Below the pieces are notes generated by a model, which was not told the origin of the DNA, did not search any database, and worked only from the letters and a program-made list of their open reading frames with translations. A stretch of DNA of 64,000 bases. Origin: Isoetes taiwanensis. Taxonomy: Eukaryota > Streptophyta > Lycopodiopsida > Isoetales > Isoetaceae. The DNA lies in assembly GCA_021234155.1 (NCBI GenBank), contig JAJEKV010000010.1, positions 14,975,329 to 15,039,328 on the forward strand, in the 5' to 3' direction. Positions 11,034 through 23,199 of this stretch are shown here, piece after piece (position 1 is the first letter of the stretch; every line of letters starts with the position of its first letter). Both the position numbers and the translations under genes were made by a program.

Positions 11034-12760
11034 GGCATGCCACCACAACTGCGGCACATGTTTGCCATGATATTTTCAAATTGTGTACAACTGTGGGAAG
11101 AAGTCAAGCTTTCTATGATCGATGACTTCTTGCATGAGGCACGAAGGGTTGCAGGAGATCAAAGTGTAAATATGTGTGATCAATTATTTGACATGGCACT
11201 TCTAGACATTGAAGATCATATGAACTCTGTCGGGCGATCACTAAGGGAGTTTGATTTCATTCTTCCTGAGCGTGCAATAGATCCATATATGATATTTCGG
11301 GATGAGGTGTTTCAAGAAGATATGGTAGAAGTGCAAGAAGCTGTGGACCGCTTATATCACGACCAACGTGTTATCTTCGACCGTGTGATCGATGAGCACG
11401 TGATGTTAGAAAAAGGACGGGTGTTTTTCGTTCATGGTGCAGGCGGCTGGGGAAAGAGTTTTCTTTTTAACACCATGTTGTCTTATGTTCGTGCCAAAGG
11501 TATCATTGCAATCGGCGGTTATGCGTCTTCGGGAATTGCATCCACCTTATTGAAGGGTAGGCGACCGCATTTCAAGGTTCAAGATACCGATAAACATAGA
11601 TGAAACGTCAACTTGCAATATTCCAAAGCAGTCGGAGTTGGCAAAATTGATAAGAGCGACTCGCATGATTATATGGGATGAGGCCCCAATGATGCATAAA
11701 TATGTTTATGAAGCACTGGATAGAACACTCCGTGACGTGATGTCATGTGACAAATTGTTTGGGGGACTCATTGTTGTTTTGGGAGGAGATTTTTGCCAGC
11801 TTCCACCTGTGGTTCCACGAGGAAATTGCCCCCAAATTGTGCATGCTTCCTTGAAATGCTCTTACATATGGGATCATGTCGAGGAACATAAGCTTAACGT
11901 AAATATGCGAGCAATGAACGGTGTGGGAAGAGATGTGGAAGAGCAAATGGCGTTTGCAGAGTATCTTTTACGAGTTGGAGATGGACTTGAGACCACGTTT
12001 CCCAATATTGGATCGGATGTGATACGTCTTCCTGAAGAGATTTGTGTGAAGTCCCAAGACTTAAATGAGTTGCTAGCCGTGACATTCCCTGATGTTTCAA
12101 CGAATTATGGAAGTGTGTCCTATTGAGTGCAAAGGGGTATACTTACGCCACTGAATGATGATGTTGATGAAGTAAACAAGAGGATGACAGAGTGGTTGCC
12201 TGCTGCACCTATTGATCATTACAGTGCTGATTGAGCTATTAATGAGAATGACGCAGGGTCTATCCTATCGAATTTTTGAATGCACAAACTCCGAGTGGGA
12301 TGCCTCCTCATCAATTAACTTTGAAGGTTGGCATGATTGTTATGTTATTGAGGTCTGTTTCTACACGTAAGGGACTCTACAATGGCACTCGCCTCATTAT
12401 ATGTTCATTGGGAAGACGCGCTATAGATGCCGAGATTGTCACTGGAAAGAATATTGGAAGTAGAGTGTTCATATTTAGAATACCTTTGGTGCCCAATAAT
12501 GCAGAACTCCCATCTCAGTTTGAGCGCATACAGTTTCCATTGCGTCCAGCTTTTGGTAGTCCCAAGGCCAAACAATGAAAATGGTGGGTTTGTATTTGCC
12601 AAATCCAGTATTCAGTCACGGACAACTCTACGTGGCACTCTCAAGAGCTCAAGGAATCCAAGGCATAAAGGTACTCATTCTATCGAAGGATGGAGATGCT
12701 TCAAGAGATGTTGACAGATCACGATATACAACAAATATAGTATACAAAGAACTCCTCTAA
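11034..12760 (+). pseudogene. Helitron RepHel, C-terminal Pif1-like helicase, frameshifted
   Basis: From GMPPQLRHMFAMIFSNC onward the frame matches the linker and helicase of plant Helitron RepHel. Visible motifs in order are a Walker A variant GAGGWGKSF (near 11440), SSGIASTLLKGRRPHF (motif Ia), IIWDEAPM (Walker B, near 11670), VVLGGDFCQLPPV (near 11780), and [15 protein letters not shown] (motif VI, near 12612). It ends with [10 protein letters not shown] and a stop at 12760. The four blocks lie in three reading frames and the Walker A has W where T is usual, so the gene is dead. The N-terminal Rep nuclease is missing from the window. Confidence 0.92.
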
Positions 12761-12880
12761 GTGTGAGTTTAATACTTACAAATCACAACTTCTAATTTCT
12801 CTTTGTTCTCATTGATATCTTCTACTTTCTTTCTTCCTTTTATTTTAATCTTACTTACTTACATCTTCATTCATGTAGAT

Positions 12881-13640
12881 GGTGCATATTTTGGTCCCGT
12901 GGTATGTCTTCGGTCACCATGTCGCCGAATGCCTAAAGGGTGACGGGAGCTACCACATCTCCCGTGTTACTTATGTCATATGCGCTCTTGGATCATGGTA
13001 TGACTAGGAACGAAAATACCATGCTCATGTACATGGGGTAGCAAGCGTGGAAGTTGAGGAGCTCATTGCAAAGCTCAAAGAAATATTTAACACTGACGAG
13101 GTTGTCAAGTTGGAGCGCTTTATCCAACTAATTGATGACTTCCTGTTTGCTCAAGTTTATCCGAGGGAATGCTGTTTACGCGGATGTGCTGTGAGAGATG
13201 TAGGTGGAGACTAGAGAACATGTATCTATTTATCGGGTAATGTAGTGCTTTGACTAACCTTCGATTGTTTATCTTTTTTTTATCAGATGAGAAACGACAC
13301 CGTGCACTGGCGAATTGGTGTTTTGGTAGCAAAAGAACTCACTTGCATTGGAATATGTAATGGAACACTTTTTAGGGTCTACAAATCATTTCTTCCCGAT
13401 GCGGTATCTGATTCCGTTATACGAGCCCACCTTCGGGATGAGTTATCTCATGTGCTCGATAATCGTGAGACATCATGGGCAGTTCGAATCAATGACTTGC
13501 CTGTACATTTCACTTTTACCCCGGCTAAGATGTTATCTGTCGGAGAAGTGAATATATCACGGGAGCATCCAACGAAGTACAACATTAGGCCCTTGGTGAT
13601 GTGCGCCATGTGGAGATGTATATTTAGAGTTCCATCATGA
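12881..13640 (+). pseudogene. Unidentified spliced ORF carried by the Helitron
   Basis: A first segment begins MVHILVPWYVFGHH directly after a TGTAG acceptor-like site at 12880 and runs to about 13198, where GTAGGT could be a donor; it has one in-frame stop near 13006. After a TTTTTTTATCAG acceptor at 13286 a second segment, 117 residues starting MRNDTVHWRIGVL, runs to a stop at 13640. I do not recognise the protein. Helitrons often carry RPA-like genes or captured host exons here; the composition fits either, and no zinc finger or OB-fold signature is evident. Confidence 0.45.
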
Positions 13641-13980
13641 ACTAAAACATCAATGAGCCAAGACAAGATTTTGTATTTTATATATTTTTGTACTTATTTC
13701 TTATTGATGTACTTAACTACTTCTAAAAGTGACATTTTCAACGTCAATTTTGGATTTGTCTTTCCAGATATTTTGCCTTCAATGGTAGATTAAACTATCT
13801 CCTACATTCCTTATAAAGCATTGTTTTCTTTATTGAAATCCATGAACGCAAATATTATACTATTTCAATAACAAAATTTTTTACAAAAGCAAATAACGTC
13901 AAAATTTCACATATAGACGTTTGAGGCACATATTTACTAGGGTGTTAAAGGCCAAGAAAAAGCACATGCCTAGGACATTA

Positions 13981-14010
13981 GCCCGGCAACGCCGGGCACA
14001 CGTTTACTAG
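13981..14010 (+). terminator. Helitron 3' terminal hairpin and CTAG end
   Basis: GCCCGGC (13981-13987), loop AAC, GCCGGGC (13991-13997), nine bases, then CTAG at 14007-14010 followed by T. This is the structure that terminates rolling-circle strand transfer in Helitrons. Confidence 0.93.
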
Positions 14011-14890
14011 TAGTATCTATACCCTATATCAAGAAGAGGTTGCGCACCATAGTTTCCACTACATGAACTAATAGGGGTTTGCGAGCAATTTTCACTTGAA
14101 AATCTTGCAACATCGAGTAAGGAGGGAATCCTCGTTCTGAGCTCCTCAGTAGATTAGTGGTTTCTAGATGTCTTCGTTAGTTGCGTCAATTAGCTGGAAT
14201 GTATTCTCATTCTTTCTACCATTCTTACAAGTTTGTTGTATAGGCAACACAACTACATGTATGATGATTGTAACAGAATACCTTTTGGCCAAAGGCAAAG
14301 TGACATTCCATAGTACTTGTCATTGCAAAGGGGTTGAGATGGTTGTTATAGTATTGTAGAGGAAGTTGTAGTAGCAGATGAACAAGGAAGAGGTTGGATG
14401 GATTCTGATTGAAGCCAAATGAAAACTATTGAAGACAGTTCGATGGGCTAAACAAGGCTATACGATTCATGGGATTTGGGGATGTTTATATTATCTTGAA
14501 ACAATATTTGACAGAAGCATAACTACATAATGGATTGGATTACAACAAATTTGATTGGAGCACACAATTAATCACCCAACCAGATCCACTGGATATGGCA
14601 AATATCACGCACTATGACTAAAACAAAGCTCTGGCTCTGGCTTACTGGCCTTTCTAGATTAGTCTCGCTACTCCAAATAGCCACATACCAAAAAGCAATT
14701 GCAAATCTGTGATGTCATTGTGGCAGTGATCTGTGACCCCTGTTCACATTTTCGGCTATTACTCCCTCGTAAAGGATGAATTACAAGAAGTGCCACCCTA
14801 ATTCAGAAACTAGACTTCGAGCGTAGATATGTCCAACTGAAGTTTCACTTCTATTTATGGAGGTCTCCATGACTTTAGCCTTTTTTAGCA
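14011..14890. other. Spacer, no gene seen
   Basis: Old host or repeat DNA flanking the Helitron. A 63-codon ORF at 14168-14359 has no recognisable motif. I see no RNA gene or repeat boundary. Confidence 0.5.
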
Positions 14891-14900
14891 AGCACTTGCC

Positions 14901-16534
14901 TTTTTTTTTTTTTTTTTTTACGAAGGCAAGATTTTTTATTAATAATAAGTAATGGTACAAGACCTTATTTAGACCCCACAAAGGCCAAATAGGAAGAATT
15001 GTAACAGAAATGGCTCTAGTAGCCAGATGCCTAAAAGATGAAGCTCATATATAGCGATCGTCAAGCTAGCGGACTACCATTGAATGTTGCCCTTGTACTT
15101 TGATCCGCACTTCCTCAACCTCTTCTTCATCATTGCAAGAGGGTACGAGCCTCCTTTAAAAACCCCGTACTAAGTAGGCATGGCCTTCTTCCCATCTGCT
15201 GAGAGTACTATGGAAGGCAATGGCAATCGCTGGGTGAAGCAACAAATATTTCCCCGAGACCTTAAGAAGCACAACCGAAGAATATACCTGGAAAAATAAG
15301 ATATGCTCAACCAAGAATGCTCCAAATTGAGAGAGTTTCTGAAAATCTACCGTCTTCTTCCACTAGAGTACTATAGCTGCTAGAAATCCTTTCCAGAGTT
15401 GTACTCTACTACCATGAAGTCTAGACCGAAAAGTGTTAGGCAGAATACACCTGTACCAAGAAAGCTAGCCATCCTCTTCCCGCTAGTAGAATACTATAGG
15501 TGTTCATTCAAAAGCACTTCCACCTAGAGCTCCCTGCAACCCTGCTCCTGCAACGCCTCAACCTCTTCTTCAAATCAGAAGTACTATAGGCCATGCTCTC
15601 CCTTTCCGCGTGAAGCTACAAGTAAAGACTCATATCTCAGACAATCACGGATACTATGGAAGAAAGCATGTCACATTTCCAAGCAACACCACCCAAGTAG
15701 CAGCCTCCAGCAAGAAACTGCATCCCAAAGAGATAGGTAGACAAACACAAACCTTGGAGAGACTAGGCAACCAGTCTGCCATGGGCCTCCCGTCCCGTAT
15801 AGACAAACTGGAAGAGTAACATCCCCTGATCTGCTATGCCAGACTCTATCTCCCTCTCCAGCTGGGATGGAGGAGGGGAAGGGTGAACTAAGAGCACTAT
15901 TGTGCTGCACTAGCATCCCTAAGAACCGTGAGTAAACTGGATGCACAACAGAAAAGCTTTGGGGCATTGCCCTGCATCCTACACAAGCATGGCCCTGCCA
16001 AAACCGTAATGAGTGCGGTCTCCATTCTGCAGTGAGTGCAGTCTTTGTGCTACAATGAGTACAGCAAGAAGGAACTTGTGAGTAACCTGCTTATACAGAA
16101 CTGAACAGTTGCAACCACAATCAGCTCACTTGGCTCTAGCAACCGCAAGAAAACTGAACATCCTGGACACTCCATAAGTCCGTGGCAGAAGCCACATGTT
16201 CTAGAAAGCCAAGAAATTTAATAACCTTACTGCTTGCTAATTCTGATGCAGATACCCGATCACTTGGTGAAGCACCATTGTCACTCATAACCATGCCTAG
16301 CTCTGCTACAAAAGGAAGATACAAGGGGCAGCGGCTATACCTCTGAATACCAGCTTTTTGCACCAGAACCCTTGAAGCCAGTATACAAGGACCACCAGAG
16401 CAGCACACAAAGCGATGGGGCAGATCAGCAACAGCCATTCCGGCTGTTCTTCCAGCTATTTTGCTCCGGATATGCCTGCACGAGATGGGCGGCTGCCGCC
16501 GCCGCCCTAGGAAGCGCCTAGGGTTTCCATTGCC
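14901..16534 (-). mobile_element. Poly(A) retroposon (LINE-like 3' end), 1.63 kb, with 14-bp target duplication
   Basis: AGCACTTGCCTTTT occurs at 14891-14904 and again at 16535-16548, flanking a segment whose left edge is a T17 run. On the minus strand the element therefore ends in poly(A) preceded by TTATTAATAAAAAATCTTGC, much like the 3' end of the LINE at 33130. The 5' end is GGC-repeat-rich. Short open frames exist on the minus strand (for example 16136-16438 and 15671-15967), but none resembles RT or a known ORF1. It is a non-autonomous LINE derivative or a processed transcript copy, mobilised by LINE machinery. Confidence 0.8.
15195..15660. repeat. Reiterated TACTATRG-containing blocks inside the retroposon
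   Basis: The motif A-TACTAT-A/G-G recurs near 15205, 15366, 15490, 15581 and 15651. Each time it follows a CTCTTC-rich or CATC-rich stretch of 15-25 bases. Spacing shrinks from about 160 to 70 bases, so this looks like a degenerate, unequally duplicated block rather than a clean tandem array. Confidence 0.5.
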
Positions 16535-16548
16535 AGCACTTGCCTTTT

Positions 16549-19500
16549 ACATCAAGGTAACTCTTTGTCTTTAATTAGAATACTTGGCTTATCATATGAG
16601 ATGTTATCTAAGACTTTTTCTTCAAACTCGACCCCAACTAATAATATCATGACCACATCCCAATGGTAATACCTCGACCCCTTTCATAAATATTACAATG
16701 GTTGTACAAATCTCTAAGATTCTCTTAAAATAATAATATTCCTTGCCTTTATAAGATTAGGCAGCATCTAGGGATATTAAATTACATAGAATTTGCCATA
16801 TTTCCATAATCCAGTCACCATGGACCACTCCCCTGTGCTTGTTCCATATCACTATATCGGAAGATTATCCAAAATTCTAGACTCTCATCAAATCTTCGGA
16901 AAGTGCAGTGAGACCCAAGCACCACCGATACATAGACGAAGTGAGGTATCTCTAGCATGATTCCTAATTAGATGTGGAATGATTGTCTTTGAAATTAGTA
17001 TTCCATATGTGAATAAATGATACCAAGCTGCTGAATCTTTCTTGTTGGGGATTTCTTGGAGAAAATTGTTGGATTCATGAAAGATATCCAAACGATACGA
17101 GTGGAAGTTAAAGAAGGTATTCATCATCAGCGAAAATGCCACACTCTCCAAACTTATCCAGCGTTTGCGACTATTCAAGTATGATATGTCGAATCAATTA
17201 TACCTAATCAGCCATTACATATGCTCTTGCAGGCGCCTGAAGTAATAACATATCCTGGAGGCTGTCGATAAGCAAGCAAATTATGTCCTACATCTACACA
17301 TTGACATGTACAGTTGTACAGTTTATCTGCAAGCTTATTTTTGCTAAGAGTTGTATAGTTTCTCAGCGAGACTCTTATTGTTAAGTTCCTATGGACTTTT
17401 GGTCTTTGTGGACGATAAAATGCATTGCAATTCAGTTCAATTCAATTTCTTATTTTTCTTATATTGGATCTTATAGATCTTTCGGTCTCAATGGACGATA
17501 AAGGTCAATTCAATTTGGTTCAATTCTTACTATCAAATAAGAGAATACTCTTAGTCAGGATTTGATATCTCTCCAAAATGGTGGCTATAAATGGCAATTG
17601 GTTAAGTAGCAAAATTGGTCTGAGGTGCAGTATAATTTTAGGTCCAGTTTCCTAAGATTTGTATGCCTATAATCAAGGAGGTCTAGTAATGTGTATGTTT
17701 AGGGTGCATATTGCGTTTCAATTCAAAACCAATCTGAACTTTTCAAATGGTTTTTGGCATATAGTTTATTAGGGTTTCTAGTTTGTTTTTTGGAGGGCAA
17801 AATCTTATGTTATTTTAGACTAGGGTTTGGTCGGTACTGTACGCTTCCTACTTTAGAACTAAGGGTTTCTAATTGGACGTGCAGATTTTGGCTTGATCTG
17901 AATGGGATCGAGGCTATTATGGTAGCCAAACCTTTTTTTTAGGGAATGGGCATGCCTTTCTGTTCTTGGCATGTAAGTGGCTGAATTTGGCTGGATTTGT
18001 GAATGTATTCCTCTATAACTAGTGTCCCTTGCTTGTTTTACAATTTTGTTTGCAAACTGACCTTGATTTCTTTGCTTCTGGCTTGGAACTGTGTTGGACC
18101 ATTTGACTGGGCAAAGGCATAGTTAATTTCACAACCACAGCTTCAGGGCAGCCAACATCCAGAAAGCAAGTTGTTATACTCTTTGTTGGTCATCTATATT
18201 TGCCTCAAATTGCTTGTTAATGCAGATGATTTTACCGGTAGTGTCCCCGACTAGTGATGAGGTGCCAGAGGTTGAGGAGATTCATTGGTTGTGACGTGTC
18301 CTTCCATCATACGTCTTGTATAGATACAAGTAACATATAATTACACAGGTAAGTCACAAGTACATCACTATAAGGCATACATCTCAACACATTATACACT
18401 ATAAAAGGGTATACTAGGGTACATTATTTAACTTAAGTATCTTAATTAACATTAAATATGTTAAGTATTTATAGCTAAGAGGGAACCTAGGCGCCACTTA
18501 GCACAAATGGGGTTGATCCTATGAGATTAACCCAAAGTAGCCCAGTTTAGCATTAAACCTAATCTTAAATTCAAAATTAGGATAGAACTTGATTCTATGG
18601 AGGAGGTCTAGAAAGATAGAGGCACCCAGGAAGAACCGATCAAGCTGAGGAACAGGTAAGAGAGTGGATTGCGCTGATTGATTGAGGTCGGCTGGCCCTT
18701 TTATGTTTGGATGGATGTTAAAGTGTTGAATTTGATTCTCAATATACTACGTGAATGGATCCCCTCCTCTCCGGCAATAAAAACAAAGGATGAAAAGTTT
18801 ATCAATCAAATGCAAAATACACGAGAGAAAACGTTTGGTTTGCAACATAAGCGCAGGCATGTGCCATCGAAACTAGAACCTTCAGCAATGCACTTGCCCC
18901 ACAAGAAGCCTAAGAATATGAAGTACCGATACTAGATCCAATTGACCATTAACTCAATATGAGAGCACTTATAAGCCATCACTATTTTGGTTTGGGTACG
19001 AGACACAAGGTCATGAGCAGGATGCCAGAAGAATATGTTGGCCATCCAAGGCACTATGAAGTAAACCTAGTCCAGGCCGGTTGGACCTCAGGGCATGCAA
19101 ACAAATAATGTTCAAGCAGTTCACTCTCCTCAAGGCAGATTGGATACAGTGCAGAGACTCAAGGATCAAATTGATGACGGGATGCATTAAAAAGCAAACA
19201 CATGTGAATGATTTGCCAATAAAACACAAATACCTTTGAATGGACTAGGTTAACCCAAGCCTAGCGCCATGTACAAAACTAATATTCACGTGGAATCTAC
19301 ACTTGCCATCTAACCAGCATTGGAGGGGCATGCGATGCTTGGAGAAGATGATGTACAAACTTGACAAAGTTCGTGCCTCAATGAATTGACTCATTGCAAC
19401 TCCAGGGAGTTCTTTCCATAACTCTAGCTGTCACAAGAAGTGGCAAATTCTCTGCGATCTTCTCCCAGAGTTACATATCCCACTTCGATAGAAATCATCT

Positions 19501-22500
19501 AATCTGAAACTCATTTGATGGCATACGATGGCCATCATTGTAACAAGCTTGAATAGAAATTTTGCCTACTTGGATCCATCATCATTGTGTAAAAGGACGG
19601 GCTGATGCAAAGAATGGGGGGTGCTGATAGATCTGGCAGAAGTGATACCAACCACCATGGCATATCTACTATAGCATGAATGGAAGGAGATGGTCAAAAT
19701 AGTACTCGTATTGCAATCTATGCATCCAACAACCCTTGCAAAAAAGGTGAGGCATTTTGGACTTGGAGGGTTAAGTCGAGTAAGGATGGGTGATCTCATC
19801 CTCTAGCTCGCTCATAATCCCATTGTGCTCTTGGAGGGGATTTGTCTCATTTATGCCTCGTTCGAATGGAGAGATGCAACCTGGAGCGGTCCTATAGGGT
19901 GAATCCTTGGGATCACGTATTTGAAAGGCTAAAGTCATTGCTTAAAATGTTTCAGCCTATCTACAAAGTGTCCACATGAGGGGCGGATAGAATGGACTAC
20001 TCTAGCCAATGTTATGCCAGTCAACGTCACTGTCATAATTCTATCTGTTGTTATCCGGAGCCCTCGACCATCAGTCGACTCCCTTGGAGTCTGAATCAAG
20101 GTAGGAACCGTTATTTTGAGTGCATTATGTATGTCTATGAAGATGTTCAGTAGTGTTGATAAGATAGCCACCCTTCGTGGTGGCATATTGTTGCTATGTG
20201 TTAACATGTAGATACACTTCTGCAGTATAGAATGTTCCAGAGAAGGACTGGGCCAATAATAACTTCGTGTTCTTCGTTCAAGCGCTTGGTCATCATAAGT
20301 GGTCCGAGCTAGATGTCGGAACTTGCTTAGTGATGGTGCCATTGGGAAAGGGGATATCTCCTATTTATGCAATGGGAGCATCATATGTATTGGGGGGAGC
20401 ATCACATTGATCTCCAGCCCTTTCTCCTCTATTTGGAGCTTTCGCTTCTGTGGTGTGCATCCCTTATTAGTGAACCCGGATTTGACCTTGTATTTTACTA
20501 ATGAGTCGGAGATTTGGATAATAGAAGCATATGAGTTTTTGAATATAGATGGTTTGCGTGGAAGTCTTTGTTTTACAACTTGTAGAAACCTTGGACAATA
20601 TCAATGTTTATGTTGACTTATGGTTGACAGTAATAAATCACAGTCATCCTAGGCCTTCTATTAACTAGGCCTTCTATTAACTAGGCGATTATCATGAGGG
20701 CAGCATGAGTAGGGTCAGAGCACTTATGACGAGGCGTCAGATATGCTATGAGATCCTTTGGTGAAATCGTATTAATGACCACGTGCATTGAGTTGTGCCT
20801 TGGGTTGTGTTTAATCCTTTTGTTGATTTTTGTTTTAGGTTTTGCTGGCCGCCATTATAGGGCAATTTTGCATTGTATAGTGTTGTAAAGATGTGTCGAG
20901 GTGATCCAGCACCATCATTTTTATTTTCTGTCTGATTATCTTGTGATAATGTTGGTTAGGTGGTGTGGAAGGTGCAATTGACGTTATGTTATAACTTTTA
21001 CAACTTGGTTTAACTTTTAAACAACCATGTATGCAAATTTCATTTGTATACAAATCAAAAGTACACCATGGAGTATTTTGCCAATTGGTTAATGTTTTTG
21101 GACATGTTGTACCTTTGACACTTTGGATTTAAGTTTCCCAACATAGCAGCGAGTGATTACATCTTTTGGGCATATGCCAAGATATGCCCTGGCCAATGAC
21201 CGAGATTGAGCCATAAGAAGGAGGCATCTAGGTTACTATTGGTTATTATTTGTTTATGTGTTACAAGGGAGATCCAAATTTATCCATCCACTTAGATAGA
21301 TATTTATATTAGATTTATATTTATCTGCTGTATATCCTCTATACCTAAACCACCTTTTGTTGGTAAAAGAATTCCAATGCCAATCCGATAGGGATGGAAA
21401 AACAATTCAGTAATTCAGTAATGTATATGTGGTTAACTTTATTCAATATTTCTTTATGTAAGAGCACGATATTCTTTTAAAGGAATTTTCATTATATGGC
21501 GGTAAGGAAATGGAAGGATCATTCATCAGCACAGGCGAGGCCTATATGTGACCAGAATCTGTAGTGCCATGCCAGCAGACAGCGGAAATGGCTAGAACGG
21601 AGAATGCTATCAACATCATGGATTTGCTGTAAAAAAAATCATGGATTTGTATTCATGTGGATTTGTGCAAACAATAGGAGGACGTATAACTACTAATGCC
21701 AAGCCGGCTTTCCACTTACACACTGCTCTATTGCTGCCGCCATTGCTGTCATTTTTTTGTTCTGTAATTCCTGCCTTTTTCGAATTCTGCTTTTTCGCTG
21801 AATTTTTCTGAATCCTGCTTTGTTTGCTGAATTTTTCTGTTTTTGGGCCCTGCCAACTTGCCAATCATTCGGCAGTTATTTGTTGCTTTCCTAGACACCT
21901 TCATTTATGAAAACACGTATCTTGAATTTTGAATCACTTTGATGTTTGCCAGCGACGAACTAATGTCATGAAATGGTTGCATTTCAGAGTTCACGTGGCA
22001 CTTTTGTTGGACCCCACATTACGAAATCCCACATTACTTTGTCAACCGATGATGACTACTAGTCTTCATAATGTAGTTTGTTTTTTTGCTTTAGTACAAG
22101 AAACAGACTGTGATTGTGATATAATCCACTCCCATGCTATTCCTACAGCTTTAAAATGGTGTGAACATTTGATGTTCTAGTTGAAAGCAACAGATTGAAG
22201 TAGTTCAGTTGTTATTACTAAATCTGAATATTGCAACACAACAGCTCTTCTCAAGGATTACATAAAAATATTGGATCTGCTGTAGATCATTTGAATGCCT
22301 CATTCATTCAGTTCTCTAGCCCCAATTCTACAGTCACTCAGGAGGTGCTCACTTGGCTTCTACACCTCATACCACATGCCTTAGTGGGCCTGCAAATGAA
22401 AACCCTCTTGACATCTCAGCTCTCAACTTGGGGTCAATCTAACACCAACTTGTTGAGCAAATCCCTTGCACTAGTCACTGTCTACAAATCAAATATTCTC

Positions 22501-22900
22501 CAGCAACATCGATGCTTGTTTTTGCATGAAGATCATTTTGTTAATAAAGCTCCTACTTAGGTTCCTGCAGATCACAGAAGATTGTTGCATGCTGAAGTTA
22601 CTCAAAATGTAGATGTTGCTAGAGATAGAAGTGTAAATTACTCAAAATGTAGAAGTTGCTAGAGATAAAAGCGCTAAACACAAAACTAAACTACAATAAG
22701 AACTATCCTAAGGACTGGAATTAATTGGGAAATTTAAAGAAGACCATAATATATGCAGCTATTGCCATGTGCATATCTTGTAGACATGCCAAGAATGGCA
22801 ATGTGTCAACGGGACACAAAAATTACTGAGACTTTCCTTCGTTGTGCTGTGCATATAAAGGAATAAGCTTTACTGAATATCAAAGGCATTCATCAAAAGT
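16549..22900. other. Long spacer with only weak signals
   Basis: No recognisable gene. Minor items: two GTCT..TGGACGATAAA segments near 17400 and 17485 resemble degenerate LINE 3' ends. A possible terminal exon at 18227-18293 follows a TAATGCAG acceptor and ends in a stop. An 85-codon basic ORF lies at 18678-18935 and a 135-codon ORF on the minus strand at 19935-20342, neither recognised. CTAGGCCTTCTATTAA is tandemly duplicated at about 20650-20684. A diverged direct repeat of about 36-40 bp lies at 22601-22670. Confidence 0.4.
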
Positions 22901-23199
22901 TGCCGACCAGATTGGTATGAAAAAGATACCACGTGATTAGTTAAACCAAATTTTAGCCAAGAGTGTATAGAATGTGGCACATCATTAGTCCTTCAGGTTT
23001 GTTTTGCTAGATTGAAAGCTCTGTGCAGATTGAAATGGAGAACGTTGGCCAAGCTGACGATTTTAAAGGAAAAAGCTTGAACTGGGGAACCTGATCCTTT
23101 TGGATTCTTCGACTTTAGCCCACTATGCATATTGTTAAGAACTCAAATAACATGCTAAGAATAGTAAACAAAATTTTCTGGGTCTACAATTTTTGTTCA

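Larger units (their letters stand above)
11034..14010 (+). mobile_element. Helitron, 3' part, interrupted by the Tat element
   Basis: The coding part is a Helitron-type Pif1 helicase and the end is a classic Helitron terminus: a 7-bp GC-rich hairpin (GCCCGGC AAC GCCGGGC) 9 bases before the terminal CTAG, followed by a T. Helitrons move by rolling-circle replication and make no target duplication. The Rep domain and 5' TC end must lie left of the LTR retrotransposon, outside the window. Confidence 0.9.

Noticed and set aside
19935-20342. 135-codon minus-strand ORF
   Set aside because: No domain or splice context supports it, and a long ORF on the other strand overlaps. It may be chance.
22231-22560. 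Ty1/copia fragment (109-codon ORF)
   Set aside because: The wording is faintly reminiscent of copia polyproteins, but no motif (CCHC, DDE, SLYGLKQ, YVDD) can be identified.
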